Assembly (NCBI GenBank): GCA_964513655.1
Contig: CAZENQ010000010.1
Span: 1-57,886, forward strand
DNA length: 57,886 nt
Reading direction: 5' to 3'
Source: G020350405 sp964513655
Lineage (GTDB): Bacteria; Planctomycetota; Phycisphaerae; Sedimentisphaerales; Anaerobacaceae
The first letter of the stretch is position 1; every line of letters begins with the position of its first letter. This document shows, one piece after another, positions 34,301 to 43,198 of the stretch. Made by a program: the position numbers and the translations under genes. The notes below the pieces were generated by a model, which saw nothing but the letters and a program-made list of their open reading frames with translations, searched no databases and was not told the DNA's origin.

Positions 34301-37300
34301 TGTTCATCCTGACAATCCTTATTACCCCACCACAGTTCAATTTTTTTAATTCTCTCATTGGCATCTTCAGGAGTAACATTTACATCGATGATGCCATCGA
34401 CGAAAGTACTGGCATCGATTTCACTGCCCCCCCAGTATGCGGTGAAATTAACGTCGGGGGGCTCCATATCAGGATTAACAATATCTACATTTTCAAAAAC
34501 ACACTCGTTGACATTACCGGCCAAGTCCATCACTATGAGCTGTACATTGACATCATAGATGTCATTAAAATCAAGCGTGCTAATCTCGCAAAGTATGCCG
34601 TCTTTGACAGGTTGTGTAGATCCGTAAAAGACGGTATTGGGCTCATTACCGTACTGAGTGATGGAAACCTCATAGTTAGTGAAATAGTCATCCCATGCTG
34701 TGCCTTTGACTACGAGTACTCCCGGGACGTTTAGATCGGGCACATTGGCATCAGTAATAATAGCGTTGGGTTCGGTCAGGTCTACATGGAACGTACCTTT
34801 CACAGGTACGGCAGCGTTTGCGTCCGAGCCGGCGGTAAGCACGTACCGATAGTAGCCATCATTTGGTTCTTCAAATTTAAAGGCGGCTACCAGGTCCGGA
34901 GCACTACCCTCACACGGGTCGAAGTGGGCGTTAGGTTCACCATACCTGTAAATAGTAGCCTGCCACTGGACGTCACGGGTCACATCAGCATGAATGATAA
35001 ACTCGTTGGCATCATTTCTGACCCAGTTTGATCGTGGCTGGACTATTTCTCCATCAGAGCCAGCTCCAGCCTCGACATTTAGAATCGCTGACTGCTCTGA
35101 CAGACGAGTGATCGGGCTGGTGACCGCCAGTACTGACGCAACCGTGGTAACAGGGTCAAGCTCAGTGCGTGTCTCAAACCAGCGATTAATATCTATGATT
35201 GCCGGCAGGTACGACAGACCTGCATTTGTAGTGGCCCCCTCAGTCACTTTCAGCCAGAACGCTGTTGAATCAACAATATCTCTAAGCGCATTATAATGGT
35301 TGGGATCAGAGTTGGGGTCACAAGTTCGAAGCAACTGCACTGGAGTCAAGGAATTGTTTATCAGTTCAGCCCCGATTCGTTCGCCTGAGCCGATATTACC
35401 AATGGTCTGAATCAAACCAACATCATACAGTACAAAGTCACTGGCACTGGTTTTTATGTCTCTTAAGATATAGCCGATGTAATTACAATCAGTAATATTA
35501 GCGATCTGGACCGGGTTTTTCGGGATGGTAATTTCACAGTCTGCATTCGCTGCATGTTTGATGTCTTCCTTTACATAGTCCGGCAAGTTCTCAAGGGGCC
35601 CACCATTTTCGGTGAGGGTATTAGCATCTTCCAGGGTGGTAATGGTGTAGATTGGAACATTAGGGTCGTTATTCGGGTCATTGGCCTTCCTGATGACCCG
35701 TGCAACGGAACCGGCTCCTTTGCCAGGAAAGGCCTGCATCAGAACATTGTGTTCCAAGGCACTGGCGGTCAAGGCCGAAGTAAACAAGAATTGGTTTTCC
35801 GGGATAAATGTGTCACTTTCTTGAGTTTCTATCGCCACAGGTGTATGAACATCTCTTATGACAGTGATTCTGACCCGGTCGGACGCGGCTTCAAAGGGTA
35901 AATTAGAGTCATTATATAATTCAGTCACTCTTAAATCCCACGCTACGTTCACTACGCTGGGTTGACGAGTGATTGCCACATCGAGACTTCCAGCGGTAAT
36001 CTGATTGAACCGGTCAATCTGGTGGAAGTAACTCAGGCCGATACCATGCAGGACATCTCCAATGGTCTGATCTGGCGTCAAAGGTCCGTTAGCGTCAAAT
36101 ATTTGGAGCACCCCGTTCATGTCAGCGTAGTGTTGGTCCAGATGTCCACCTGTAATTCGCTGGGGATCTAAAACCAGGGAATGGACCCCGCCAGCCCTGA
36201 CGGGGTGCACTATCACATCGTCGCCATCAGGTGTTTTGAACGTCATCTCCAAGTCCTGCCATCGGCCCATGCCCACCATCTCTTCGGCACGGTCTGCCGA
36301 AGCCACAAGCTGGCCGTCTACTGCCAATTGGGGTCTGAGCAGCTTATCATACACTGGAAAAGAGTTGGGATCTTCAACGAGATTAGGATCCAGAAGGTCA
36401 GCATAAGCTGTGCTTGCTGGTTCATATAGTAGCGTTACTTTCTTACCGGCCAGTTCCGGCAGGCTCATGGTAACCGAAAAAGCCTTAGTATTATCCGGAT
36501 TCCTGAGTGTAAATGTAAGCTCATGCCGCAACTCATCAGGAAGAACGCTGAAGTCAGCTACGCGTTTATGAAGCTTGTACTGGTCAGTAATTGGCAGAAT
36601 GCCATATCGCTCCTCTGATACCTGACGTTGACGAAAGGCCGTTTCAGCCGTCAGATTTCCGGCGGCCAGGTAATCGCGTATTGGCTCGGCCAAGAAGAGC
36701 AACTGCTCTTCTATCAGTTCATCGTCTATTCCAAAGACATACCCTTCAACGTCATTGACGGTCGCTTCACCCTTGGCGTTGGTGAGCAAAGTATCCGGAT
36801 CAAGAGCAACTCCCACCGAATCTTCTATACCGTGACTACTCGTAAAAGTATGTTGTTTAAAAGAAGGGTCCAAGTCGAGCCAAGCGTCGCCATCACTATT
36901 TCCTTCATAGCTTTCCCCTCGGAATGCCCCGCGATAGGGGAAGTTATCCACATATGCCTTAACCCAAACGTGGTCGATTCGAATGGTCTGTGGTTCTTCA
37001 CCAGCGTAATCTAGTACTTCATAGCAAATATTGTTGGCCCGAAAAAGTTCTACTATTTGTTCCGAGTCGCTGATGCCTGTCCAGCGGGCCGCATCTTCGG
37101 CTGACAGTTCGATGATGCCAAGAGCGTAACGGCAGGGGATATCGCTGGCGCGCAATAAAGCCATTAGCGTACTGGCAAGATCCATGTCGTTGCCACCGCC
37201 TTCTTCCAGAGTTCTTTTAGCCCCCTTCACCGAGCCATAGTACGGCTCATAGGTCAGCTCATTCCGTACGTACTCAAAGATTTTGACAGGGCTGTAGGCG

Positions 37301-38124
37301 AGTTGCTCAGCTTTGGCCATTATGGGGTCGTTAGAATCATTCGGATCAAAGTTGATCTCAGGTATATCACGAGCTAAGTCATTCCCATCCGGCGGTCCTG
37401 TCACCACATCTCTCTGAGCGAGGTAACAGAACTCATCATTCATGGCGGCCACCTGCCACGGCCATTGAAAGAATGGAGGGCTGCCGGGGTACCCGGCACT
37501 AAAAGCAGTACCGTGCCGTGGCAGATATGGTCTCGACGGTTCGGAGGAATTGCGCATAGGCCTGACTTTAGATTTAGGCCGGAGGAATTCTACAAGCTCC
37601 TCCATGTTTGTCCGCAGCTGGCTGCGATTTCCTTGGTTCCGTTGGACTATTGTCAATAAGCGGTCGAACTGGCGATAACGGTTCTCCGCCGCCTCACAAA
37701 ATTCATCGTGCCGATCTAAAATCTCCTGTGGAATATCATTTTCAAGCAGCTTGTTCCGCCTCTCCATCAACTCAGCCTGAAGGTCATAATGTATTGTCTT
37801 GAGTCTCTTTTGCAAAACGGCCACGTCTTTGATTAAAGACTTTGCGTCTTTGTCTGCTTTGACCCTGCCCAGAGCTTGCTTGCTGCTTTTTAGCAATTTG
37901 CGACATACTATCGCTTGTCGCTGGCCGACAGGCAGCATTGGGTCGATGTAAGTGCGCACGATCCGCGCGTGCTCCTCGATGATGCGCAAGTGCTCTTGTT
38001 CATATTGCTGCTGGGCCATCACCTGTGCAAGTGTGCCGGCATCAATAAACAGCACCAATGCGGTCACACAGATAATTGTTTTACGCCAAAACAGTTTTAT
38101 GCTTCGTCTGTAGTGCCGTAGCAT
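28324..38124 (-). CDS. Full-length RHS/YD-repeat protein with transglutaminase-like domain and variable tip
   Basis: 3266 residues. An N-terminal export signal (FWRKTIICVTALVLFIDAG, cleavage near VMA-QQ) is followed by a helical, probably coiled-coil stretch (~40-170). A transglutaminase-like domain (~265-430) follows, in which the usual nucleophile Cys is replaced (GGNDMDLAS) while DHVWVKAYV and LDLDPSF remain. Ig-like domains continue to ~1550, then the RHS entry GVSLTVTRTYDSLNRN at ~1600, many YD repeats, and the core (LLYAGEMYDN, HYYLRARYYSPATGRF) ending at DPSGEF (~3040). The last ~225 residues are the tip, shared in part with tip 5. A GGAG ribosome site supports the start. It is probably the secreted shaft that delivers the tip. 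Downstream on the same strand lies the tip array. Confidence 0.93.
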   Translation of the reverse strand: MLRHYRRSIKLFWRKTIICVTALVLFIDAGTLAQVMAQQQYEQEHLRIIEEHARIVRTYIDPMLPVGQRQAIVCRKLLKSSKQALGRVKADKDAKSLIKDVAVLQKRLKTIHYDLQAELMERRNKLLENDIPQEILDRHDEFCEAAENRYRQFDRLLTIVQRNQGNRSQLRTNMEELVEFLRPKSKVRPMRNSSEPSRPYLPRHGTAFSAGYPGSPPFFQWPWQVAAMNDEFCYLAQRDVVTGPPDGNDLARDIPEINFDPNDSNDPIMAKAEQLAYSPVKIFEYVRNELTYEPYYGSVKGAKRTLEEGGGNDMDLASTLMALLRASDIPCRYALGIIELSAEDAARWTGISDSEQIVELFRANNICYEVLDYAGEEPQTIRIDHVWVKAYVDNFPYRGAFRGESYEGNSDGDAWLDLDPSFKQHTFTSSHGIEDSVGVALDPDTLLTNAKGEATVNDVEGYVFGIDDELIEEQLLFLAEPIRDYLAAGNLTAETAFRQRQVSEERYGILPITDQYKLHKRVADFSVLPDELRHELTFTLRNPDNTKAFSVTMSLPELAGKKVTLLYEPASTAYADLLDPNLVEDPNSFPVYDKLLRPQLAVDGQLVASADRAEEMVGMGRWQDLEMTFKTPDGDDVIVHPVRAGGVHSLVLDPQRITGGHLDQHYADMNGVLQIFDANGPLTPDQTIGDVLHGIGLSYFHQIDRFNQITAGSLDVAITRQPSVVNVAWDLRVTELYNDSNLPFEAASDRVRITVIRDVHTPVAIETQESDTFIPENQFLFTSALTASALEHNVLMQAFPGKGAGSVARVIRKANDPNNDPNVPIYTITTLEDANTLTENGGPLENLPDYVKEDIKHAANADCEITIPKNPVQIANITDCNYIGYILRDIKTSASDFVLYDVGLIQTIGNIGSGERIGAELINNSLTPVQLLRTCDPNSDPNHYNALRDIVDSTAFWLKVTEGATTNAGLSYLPAIIDINRWFETRTELDPVTTVASVLAVTSPITRLSEQSAILNVEAGAGSDGEIVQPRSNWVRNDANEFIIHADVTRDVQWQATIYRYGEPNAHFDPCEGSAPDLVAAFKFEEPNDGYYRYVLTAGSDANAAVPVKGTFHVDLTEPNAIITDANVPDLNVPGVLVVKGTAWDDYFTNYEVSITQYGNEPNTVFYGSTQPVKDGILCEISTLDFNDIYDVNVQLIVMDLAGNVNECVFENVDIVNPDMEPPDVNFTAYWGGSEIDASTFVDGIIDVNVTPEDANERIKKIELWWGNKDCQDEQLITEAEDPNGFPIDVNSDNPWTYELNPYLFKNGPTCLVVHVWDMYGNETIESVEFFNNSSISDFRVTPSFVTALNPWVTVSASLKADANWAITIYDPCNHKVVDANQGTSNPVSRMFNANEDFKWNDDPVVDGDYIAHLDVGPGTHEANAPFVVALGSPEAEISNIEYEGDENKIIDELLRNPYNFEGLWQVIDQAFFDLEGAAYYPGSQANVQYKVELFRPKVSRYSVESWQYLLTDPNYFVKNITPNKGSGDWCENRVEPDGSLGTLDFTSVENGAYQMLLTVKYPDNNPSYGYANVGFVLDCPLKLGSVKFSQQDLDIAVGGVSLTVTRTYDSLNRNHDGDFGHGWTYSIANMDIELNEEREECDVLGGGATAEIRVSPNFARNVTLTLPDGERATFLLNLVPSSQPYTGSEAGYRTGLYFYKAVYVSPPGVTATLYTKEPELIHPLNGTWVKQGWGNSGEGVRNPANYDFSGYRLSTEDGAVYHIKRDKLSSEYGDYYWLGDQMIWTKPYGDPYLSHIITPGGEKISFNGDSIEHYNRKESSPSTTIQIDRSGGGGHIVAVRAPSEQDSGDPNTLEYWYDSNDNLIKVCRLVDEDATDYNDMYNITEYFYDNNDYDPCHHFVTDINDARGLTPIRYIYDQDGRLTEVIDARGNSITIDHDVQGRVETVEDRCNNVTTYLYNDRGNVIRITNPEGDTTAYEYDDPRHPDKATAITFPYPAGPTTYYQYDIDGRTKKTTDPLGNVTENYYDGSGNLLETAQLFTPDLDMPDDLVLVSSTTNTYNERYPGRSLLEKTTDALGNSTVYEYDDKNRMTRTIKKDPNGLLLNVDAIYTYDDNSDFPSSPNSVTNAAGFTTYSEYDENGNQIKSWYKWVDPNDSANKCTVATITEHDAAGRAIKTIRDVNYTEGNVQPYTLTLSQTSYNSIDKVDTVIGQYGALTKYQYDQSGNLVETLLYETWDDYNDHHPNYPADMNGILTISRTLYDPEGRTVIATGPYDPCDPNVNATENIYDSLGRVSGTWRWADVNIPLENIVVDGNTVGRKYIIDTNDDPVWSRGAVLSKTTTEYDGITGKVEQEKVQDEGGQYRTTRYEYDWAGKQTAVIDPLGNRTEYEYEGNRRDLVRDANGHETTFEHDALGRPKYTTYHDGTYTYTNYDQFGRVSSKTDQAGRIRWFDYDDAGRLKAVVLPAVADPCNNDELTYPRYEYDYDMYGNLTEIRDNIREDPETGNVDYTYERVTKFTYNEINKQITRKLPDGRTEYSLYDANGLPVKSTDFEAHVTGFEYNDRGQLQFQNFYDDNDLYQSNEPNIYYKLTYDNLGRVLTTEVNDLDTPGEPVIYKNYYDAEGRIWQLDLPDGFIRYEFFPITGRRMSVYTPESEQEAANFDTKLSYTYDELGRLKTVKVDKRNGQEPTSEISTYAYNDVGSIASVEHPNNLTTYRYDSLNRLTDVNIYDASQLVAHYKYALAPDGQRTGVTEVVDGSTTVVDWAYDALNRLIAEDYNAPDDANDFTHSYVYDLVGNRLERQVDNGPNTTYSYDPNNDRLITETTDTNTITYTYNENGSLTYKDAGEDPNVQYTYNFQRRLAKVQVEGGATVDYEYNPAGIRVEAAVQGGSTTQYLIDPYNHTGYAQVLKAAVNDDVNMVYVLGHDVLAQARGPNTPNYLLYDGHGSVRHLANTAGTITESYAYDAYGNAHTFSPANAATALLYAGEMYDNDLQHYYLRARYYSPATGRFNRLDPFAGNNRDPQSLHKYLYAHCNPIMNVDPSGEFMFALGYLIGTLWTHAKLLYMRTRKSAIMWRYYERAKSIIKAVSAGAIIASALFSLFTGAGYPQGDMKLSLPFGTAPHLEDWPDVDLVFKRSSGDKTLVFKVSFDTQPDRTSLPDLDRRDYWKDFRIGGTFSLNLDNPSASQFQFGASKTAPIVDAGPFQAGFGLSLSGPPSKLEAGFGVSFEPILKVMSFNVDFPLFTIDSSGIEMDWGTPVWKWGKDED

Positions 38125-38236
38125 TTTGTAAGCTCCTTTTTATATTAGAGGTTCCTGGTTTTGCACTTGCGCCTTTAGGTGATCTTTGCTCACTTTAGAA
38201 TCCTGTCTCCGGAAAGTCGCGTGGAGAAGCATCATC

Positions 38237-41200
38237 TTAGTCCCAGCTTCCTCCGTCAAACAGTGCCGTTATTTCCTCTTGAGTTAACACGTAGGGGTAA
38301 ATGCGTACGTCATCTATAATTCCCTCAAATCCAGCCCATGTTGGGTCAGTGGGACTTGAGCCCACACCCAGCGGCCCGGTACTATCGTCGATGTCTCCGC
38401 TCGGCGCAGGCTCGCTGTCCACTTTTTGTCCGTCAACATACAACCTTAAGATTTCACCATTATAGGTTCCAAATAAGTGATACCATTGTCCGATATTGAC
38501 GCCACCGGAGGAAACTGCTTGATACCTTACCCCTGATACAACTACCTCTGCCTCGAATCTATCACTGGTCTGCCAATAGAATAATTCATATGTTCCGTTC
38601 GCATCGCTGTCTTCCTTAAATATGACCCTCCCATGGTTATCTTTTGCATTCAGTTTGACCCAGGCGCCCCAGCTTCCACGGTCTAGATTAAGGGTGTTGT
38701 CATTTCCACAATCAACGTAATCATCAACGCCGTCAAAGGTCAGTGCGCCGCGGATTTTGCCCGCAGTCCAGGTGGGTCCGTTGAGTTGGCCATGGTTGCC
38801 GCTCGGTGAGGCATCCATCGCCATATTTCCTGAATGCTCATCAAGTCTCCAATGGCCAACGGGCTCAGGGACAGGAACCAAGAGCAACGCACGGTTATAA
38901 TTGCTGTTAGGGTCATTTGTATCGCTGAGTCTGCCATACCCGACGATGTGTCCTTCGTCACTGATGCTCCGAGCGGAGGCGATTACCCAGTTAGGCTCGT
39001 TAGTATCGATGCGAACGAGCTTGTTGAGGTCGTACATCTGGCCCTTTTCGTAGACGAACGCTCTGAGCTGGTCATCGTTGGAATCGACGGTTGCCTCGCC
39101 GACCACCTGGCCTGCGTCGCTGATTCCATAAGCCCGGCTGACATTGCCCTGCTCGAGGGTGCCTATGTCGGTCAGGCCGCTGTCAAGGTCGCCGATGAAG
39201 GCGCGGTCATTCGGCTCATCTTCAAACATGGGATAATAATAGCCGGCCACGCCGCCGTACTCACTGACGTCGTATGCCCTGCTCTTGGAGTAGGGACCCA
39301 GTGTGCCCAAGATGTGGATATTCGGGTCATTTGAATCCAGGCTGTCCCAGTATACTGCGTATCCGCCTGACCAGCCAACCGCAACTGAATTCGGGCCTTC
39401 GTTGCTAATGGCACGCGCGACACTGTTATTATCGCCTTCGCTGAAGATGCTGGACAGCTTTGTCATATCCGTGCTATCCGGATATTTCATCAGGAAGGCC
39501 TTGTCGCCTATGCTGCCGACAATCCAATTCGCATCGCTGATACCATAGGCGGCACTTTCGTTAGGGTCGCCAGAGGGGTGCAAATCGACCATATTGGGGT
39601 CACTTCCTTCACTGGGGATAGTAAGAAAAGCATGTGACTTGCTGTTGGGGTTGTACGATACGCCCACAATATACTGCGACTCAGTGATGCCGTAGGCCTG
39701 AGCCCACTGGTAGGGACCCTGGTATACGGGGTTTGAATTGTACTCATATGCACCCCTGTCAACGATCGGAGCCGTGCCGCTGCCGGCATCGTTCGTGTCC
39801 GGGTCGTCAACTTTACGGATGTTTCCGATGATGTCGGTGTTGAGGCTGATTGCGTTGTTGTCGCCGGAGTCGATGCAGTCGCTGCCAGCCGTAAGCCGCA
39901 AGCCATCGTCTAACGTGCCAAAGATGGCGTCCGGGCCGGTCGGATCATTCGGATCCGCAAAGTTCGGGTCCGCACTGCTGTTGCCCACACCCGAATATCC
40001 CCCCTGTACGTTGGAATAGGTAACTGTCGGCGAACCTTCTATCTCGTCGCCGGCGCTACCCGCACCGTCACCCCACAATATGCAGTTGCTTAATGCCGGG
40101 GTCGCCGTGCCGCTGCTGTAAATCGCCCCGCCAGCAAAATACGCCCAGTTTCCGCTGAATGTGCAGTTCGTTACAATCGGATTGCAGTCGGTACTAAACA
40201 TCCCCCCTCCAAAGGCATCCGAATAGTTGCCACTAAAAACACAGTTAACTATTACAGCACTGCCGCCGCGGTTGTACATACCTCCACCACCACCGGGACC
40301 AGCACCAGTATCGGCCGAATTTTCCGAGAATACACAGTTGGTGACTTTCAGTGCCCCACCGTCGTTGTAGATCCCACCACCATCTTGACCAGCTGAATTA
40401 GCCGTGATTACGCAGTTGCTGATAATAGGCGAAGTACCATAGCAATATATACCGCCACCATCGCTGCCGTTACCACCCGTAATCGTAAAGCCATCAAGTA
40501 TGGCGTTATCGGCACCTATTACGACGTTGTAACTGTTGTCGGCGGGGTTGTCTAAAGTTCCAATATCGCCGCTAAGAATAGTTTCGTGGGCTTTCCAGTT
40601 GCGCTGGTCACGGGTAATCTCTGCACCGATGAAGCCTCCGTAGAGAGCCACGTTTGGCTCAAGCTGGATAGAAATCGAGCGGTCGTTCGTATCGGTGGGA
40701 TAGTAAGTGCCCTCCGCCACCCATATTTCGTCGCCGCTGCTAGCGGCTGACAGCGCGGAGTTAACGTCAGTGAATGCGTCTTCCCAGGACGTACCGTCTC
40801 CGGCACCATTTGCATCGAGGTCAACGTAAATGATGTTCGCATCAATTTCGTATGTCCAGGTGAGTGGCCCGATGTTGGTCATATTGTTGTCGGCAAACAG
40901 GAATCCATACATTCTTCTTGTATCGAAGCGGTTGACATCGACGGCCGTATTGCACATAAATCGCAGCTTATTTGGATCAGAACCAAAGTAGACATCGTGT
41001 GAGGTTGCCAATTCGCCTGGCGTCCAGCTCAAGGTCGAATCTATTGCGTTAGGTTCGCCGGTCGGGCCGCTGACGTCGGGGTTGGCTGCTTTATTGGGTT
41101 CGTGGACAAGTGTGAACGAATCAACAGGCTCGCCGTTCACATCTACAACCTCAAAATCCAGTTGACAGTCGCTGATTGCAATTTTGCAGAAGTGGTAGAC

Positions 41201-43198
41201 ACTGTTACATTCCTGGACGTAAGCGGAGTAATTCTCGTTCGGCTCAGCAAGCGGTGCGCCACCGCCGCCGGCGGTGATATGCACGACGTCGTTGACCTCG
41301 CAACGGGCGTAGTAGTGGTTATGGCCCGCAAAGACAATGTCTACGCCGTACTGCTCACACAACGGCTGGATATCCTCTTTGACGTCGTCGTTATCCGAAT
41401 GTCCGGTACCGCCCGCAGAGTAACCAGGTTCGTGCAAGACGATGAATTTCCACGGCGCCGACGTGGAATTCAGGTCCGCCTCGAGCCATGCCAGCTGTTC
41501 TGCGCCTGTATTGTTGTCGGTAGGATATGTACCTTCGGCGTACTGGTCGAGCACTGCTACATGGGCGGGCCCGTAGTCGAATGACCAGTAACGTCCGTTC
41601 GGTTCATAGAAATAAGGCCAGTACTTCTCATAGGCAACTGCGTTGCCGTCACTTACTTCGTGATTTCCGGTGGAACCCTGGACAGGCAGATTTGCCTGCA
41701 TTTCCACCGCCTTGTAAAGCGAACGATTGAAATACATCGTATCCCAGTCGCTTTCGCTGTTGCCATCATACACCCAGTCCCCAGTGTGCAGGGTAAAGGT
41801 CAGGTAATTAGAATCTTCAAGCATAGCCGAACAGACGTTGTTGTGGTCGTATGGTATGTTTCCGTCGTCAGCGCGTGTATCTCCATAGGCCAGGAATTTG
41901 ACGTCCGTGGCGTTCACATCAGGGGCGGTCCAGAAGGTGCCGGGGTGGCAGGCGTCCGGCGGTACCTGCAGCCGGTAGTAATACTTAGAGCCCGGTGTAA
42001 GACTGGTAATAGTGTACTTATGGAGGTGGTCGGTTGTATATTCGGTGGTATTAACGTCATTCGGGTACGTCGTATTGGGCCCCCACTGGAGGGTGCAGGT
42101 AACGTTACAATCCAGTTGCCAGAGGACGGTCATCTCCGTGTTGTTACCATCGTAGATGAGATACGGCCCCTTCTTGGCTGCCGGGTCGGCCGTGGTAAAC
42201 TTCCAGACGGAGCCCGTTGTAAGATTACAATCGCTGTTCGCATCAATGCGCCAGAAATAGTCGGTTGTTGGCTGAATGGTCTCGGGTGGATCGTAGCTGT
42301 TGGAATCCTGGTTGCCCCGATATATGCCCGTTGTATCGGTTGTGTCGGCGTCGTTTACATCGTTGAAATCCGTGCCTAAGTACACGAGGTAATTCTGAGT
42401 ATGGATTCCTGAGGCCCAACTTAACACTACTTCATAAGATATGTCATTTGCATTATTGGCGGGATTAGGGTCGGCAGCCTGCTCGGGTTCAATGCATCCG
42501 GTTGTGAAGTGCCAAACCTTGCCCTTTACTCTGCAATCATCATCGTTTACTTCGTCGATGCGCCAGTAATAGTCATTCATGTCGGATAAAGTGGGGTCGT
42601 AGCTGTTAGAATCCTGAGGACCTTTATATATACCGGTTGTATCGCTGGTATCGGCATTGTCGACATCGGTGGGGTTAGTGCCGAGATACACCTCATGGCC
42701 GTTCGTATCTGCTATGCCTGCTCCGGGTGTCCAGCTCAGATTTGCATCTACTGGCACGTCAACGTCATTGTCACCGGGACTTGGATTGCTCGCCTGTCCG
42801 GGTCCGGTGGTGAATTCGCGGTCAGCGCTGAAGTTACCCCATGCTGAGGTCCCATCGCACATATTCCTGGCTCTAACACGCCAGTAATAAGTTGTGTACG
42901 CATCAAGTACCTTCCAGTTGCTTGTGTTCCAGGAGGTGCCGGTCGTGTAGCCTGGCGAGAATGTCGGATCCGGGGAAGTGCCTATATAGATGTAATATCT
43001 ATCTCCAAGTGGAACATTGCTCCAGCTTAATTGTACGCCAGTTACAGCTATCCCGTCTTGACAGCTTGCACCATCGTCCGGATTATTCAGTGTGGGTGTA
43101 CCAGGTGCAGAACAGGGCGGACCACATGCGTAGCTTTCGTAGGCAGCCATAAACAATACGCTTAAAACCAGACAGGTGGTTATGAACTTAGATTTCAT
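38237..43198 (-). CDS. Secreted multidomain protein: Ig/FN3-like, purple-acid-phosphatase-like, beta-helix, HAF and LamG
   Basis: 1653 residues with a signal peptide (KFITTCLVLSVLFMAAYES). Three FN3-like modules ending in YYWR(V/I)(R/D) and a FTTG strand (~25-345) come first. A metallophosphoesterase of purple acid phosphatase type follows (~345-690), with the metal motifs GDTRAD, HTGDWVYDG, GNHE, VLHEPGY and FAGHNHYYA. A right-handed parallel beta-helix of the polymorphic/omp type comes next (~790-1045; repeats like GGGIYCYGTSPIISNCVI), then HAF repeats (~1170-1430; AYGISDAGQVVGEA) and a C-terminal LamG (~1448-1653; GHWRLDEHSGN, SWGAWVKLNA, GIIDDVRIYP). All phosphoesterase residues look intact. 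It overlaps the stop of the upstream TPR gene by 4 bases (ATGA), so translation is coupled. Confidence 0.88.
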   Translation of the reverse strand: MKSKFITTCLVLSVLFMAAYESYACGPPCSAPGTPTLNNPDDGASCQDGIAVTGVQLSWSNVPLGDRYYIYIGTSPDPTFSPGYTTGTSWNTSNWKVLDAYTTYYWRVRARNMCDGTSAWGNFSADREFTTGPGQASNPSPGDNDVDVPVDANLSWTPGAGIADTNGHEVYLGTNPTDVDNADTSDTTGIYKGPQDSNSYDPTLSDMNDYYWRIDEVNDDDCRVKGKVWHFTTGCIEPEQAADPNPANNANDISYEVVLSWASGIHTQNYLVYLGTDFNDVNDADTTDTTGIYRGNQDSNSYDPPETIQPTTDYFWRIDANSDCNLTTGSVWKFTTADPAAKKGPYLIYDGNNTEMTVLWQLDCNVTCTLQWGPNTTYPNDVNTTEYTTDHLHKYTITSLTPGSKYYYRLQVPPDACHPGTFWTAPDVNATDVKFLAYGDTRADDGNIPYDHNNVCSAMLEDSNYLTFTLHTGDWVYDGNSESDWDTMYFNRSLYKAVEMQANLPVQGSTGNHEVSDGNAVAYEKYWPYFYEPNGRYWSFDYGPAHVAVLDQYAEGTYPTDNNTGAEQLAWLEADLNSTSAPWKFIVLHEPGYSAGGTGHSDNDDVKEDIQPLCEQYGVDIVFAGHNHYYARCEVNDVVHITAGGGGAPLAEPNENYSAYVQECNSVYHFCKIAISDCQLDFEVVDVNGEPVDSFTLVHEPNKAANPDVSGPTGEPNAIDSTLSWTPGELATSHDVYFGSDPNKLRFMCNTAVDVNRFDTRRMYGFLFADNNMTNIGPLTWTYEIDANIIYVDLDANGAGDGTSWEDAFTDVNSALSAASSGDEIWVAEGTYYPTDTNDRSISIQLEPNVALYGGFIGAEITRDQRNWKAHETILSGDIGTLDNPADNSYNVVIGADNAILDGFTITGGNGSDGGGIYCYGTSPIISNCVITANSAGQDGGGIYNDGGALKVTNCVFSENSADTGAGPGGGGGMYNRGGSAVIVNCVFSGNYSDAFGGGMFSTDCNPIVTNCTFSGNWAYFAGGAIYSSGTATPALSNCILWGDGAGSAGDEIEGSPTVTYSNVQGGYSGVGNSSADPNFADPNDPTGPDAIFGTLDDGLRLTAGSDCIDSGDNNAISLNTDIIGNIRKVDDPDTNDAGSGTAPIVDRGAYEYNSNPVYQGPYQWAQAYGITESQYIVGVSYNPNSKSHAFLTIPSEGSDPNMVDLHPSGDPNESAAYGISDANWIVGSIGDKAFLMKYPDSTDMTKLSSIFSEGDNNSVARAISNEGPNSVAVGWSGGYAVYWDSLDSNDPNIHILGTLGPYSKSRAYDVSEYGGVAGYYYPMFEDEPNDRAFIGDLDSGLTDIGTLEQGNVSRAYGISDAGQVVGEATVDSNDDQLRAFVYEKGQMYDLNKLVRIDTNEPNWVIASARSISDEGHIVGYGRLSDTNDPNSNYNRALLLVPVPEPVGHWRLDEHSGNMAMDASPSGNHGQLNGPTWTAGKIRGALTFDGVDDYVDCGNDNTLNLDRGSWGAWVKLNAKDNHGRVIFKEDSDANGTYELFYWQTSDRFEAEVVVSGVRYQAVSSGGVNIGQWYHLFGTYNGEILRLYVDGQKVDSEPAPSGDIDDSTGPLGVGSSPTDPTWAGFEGIIDDVRIYPYVLTQEEITALFDGGSWD

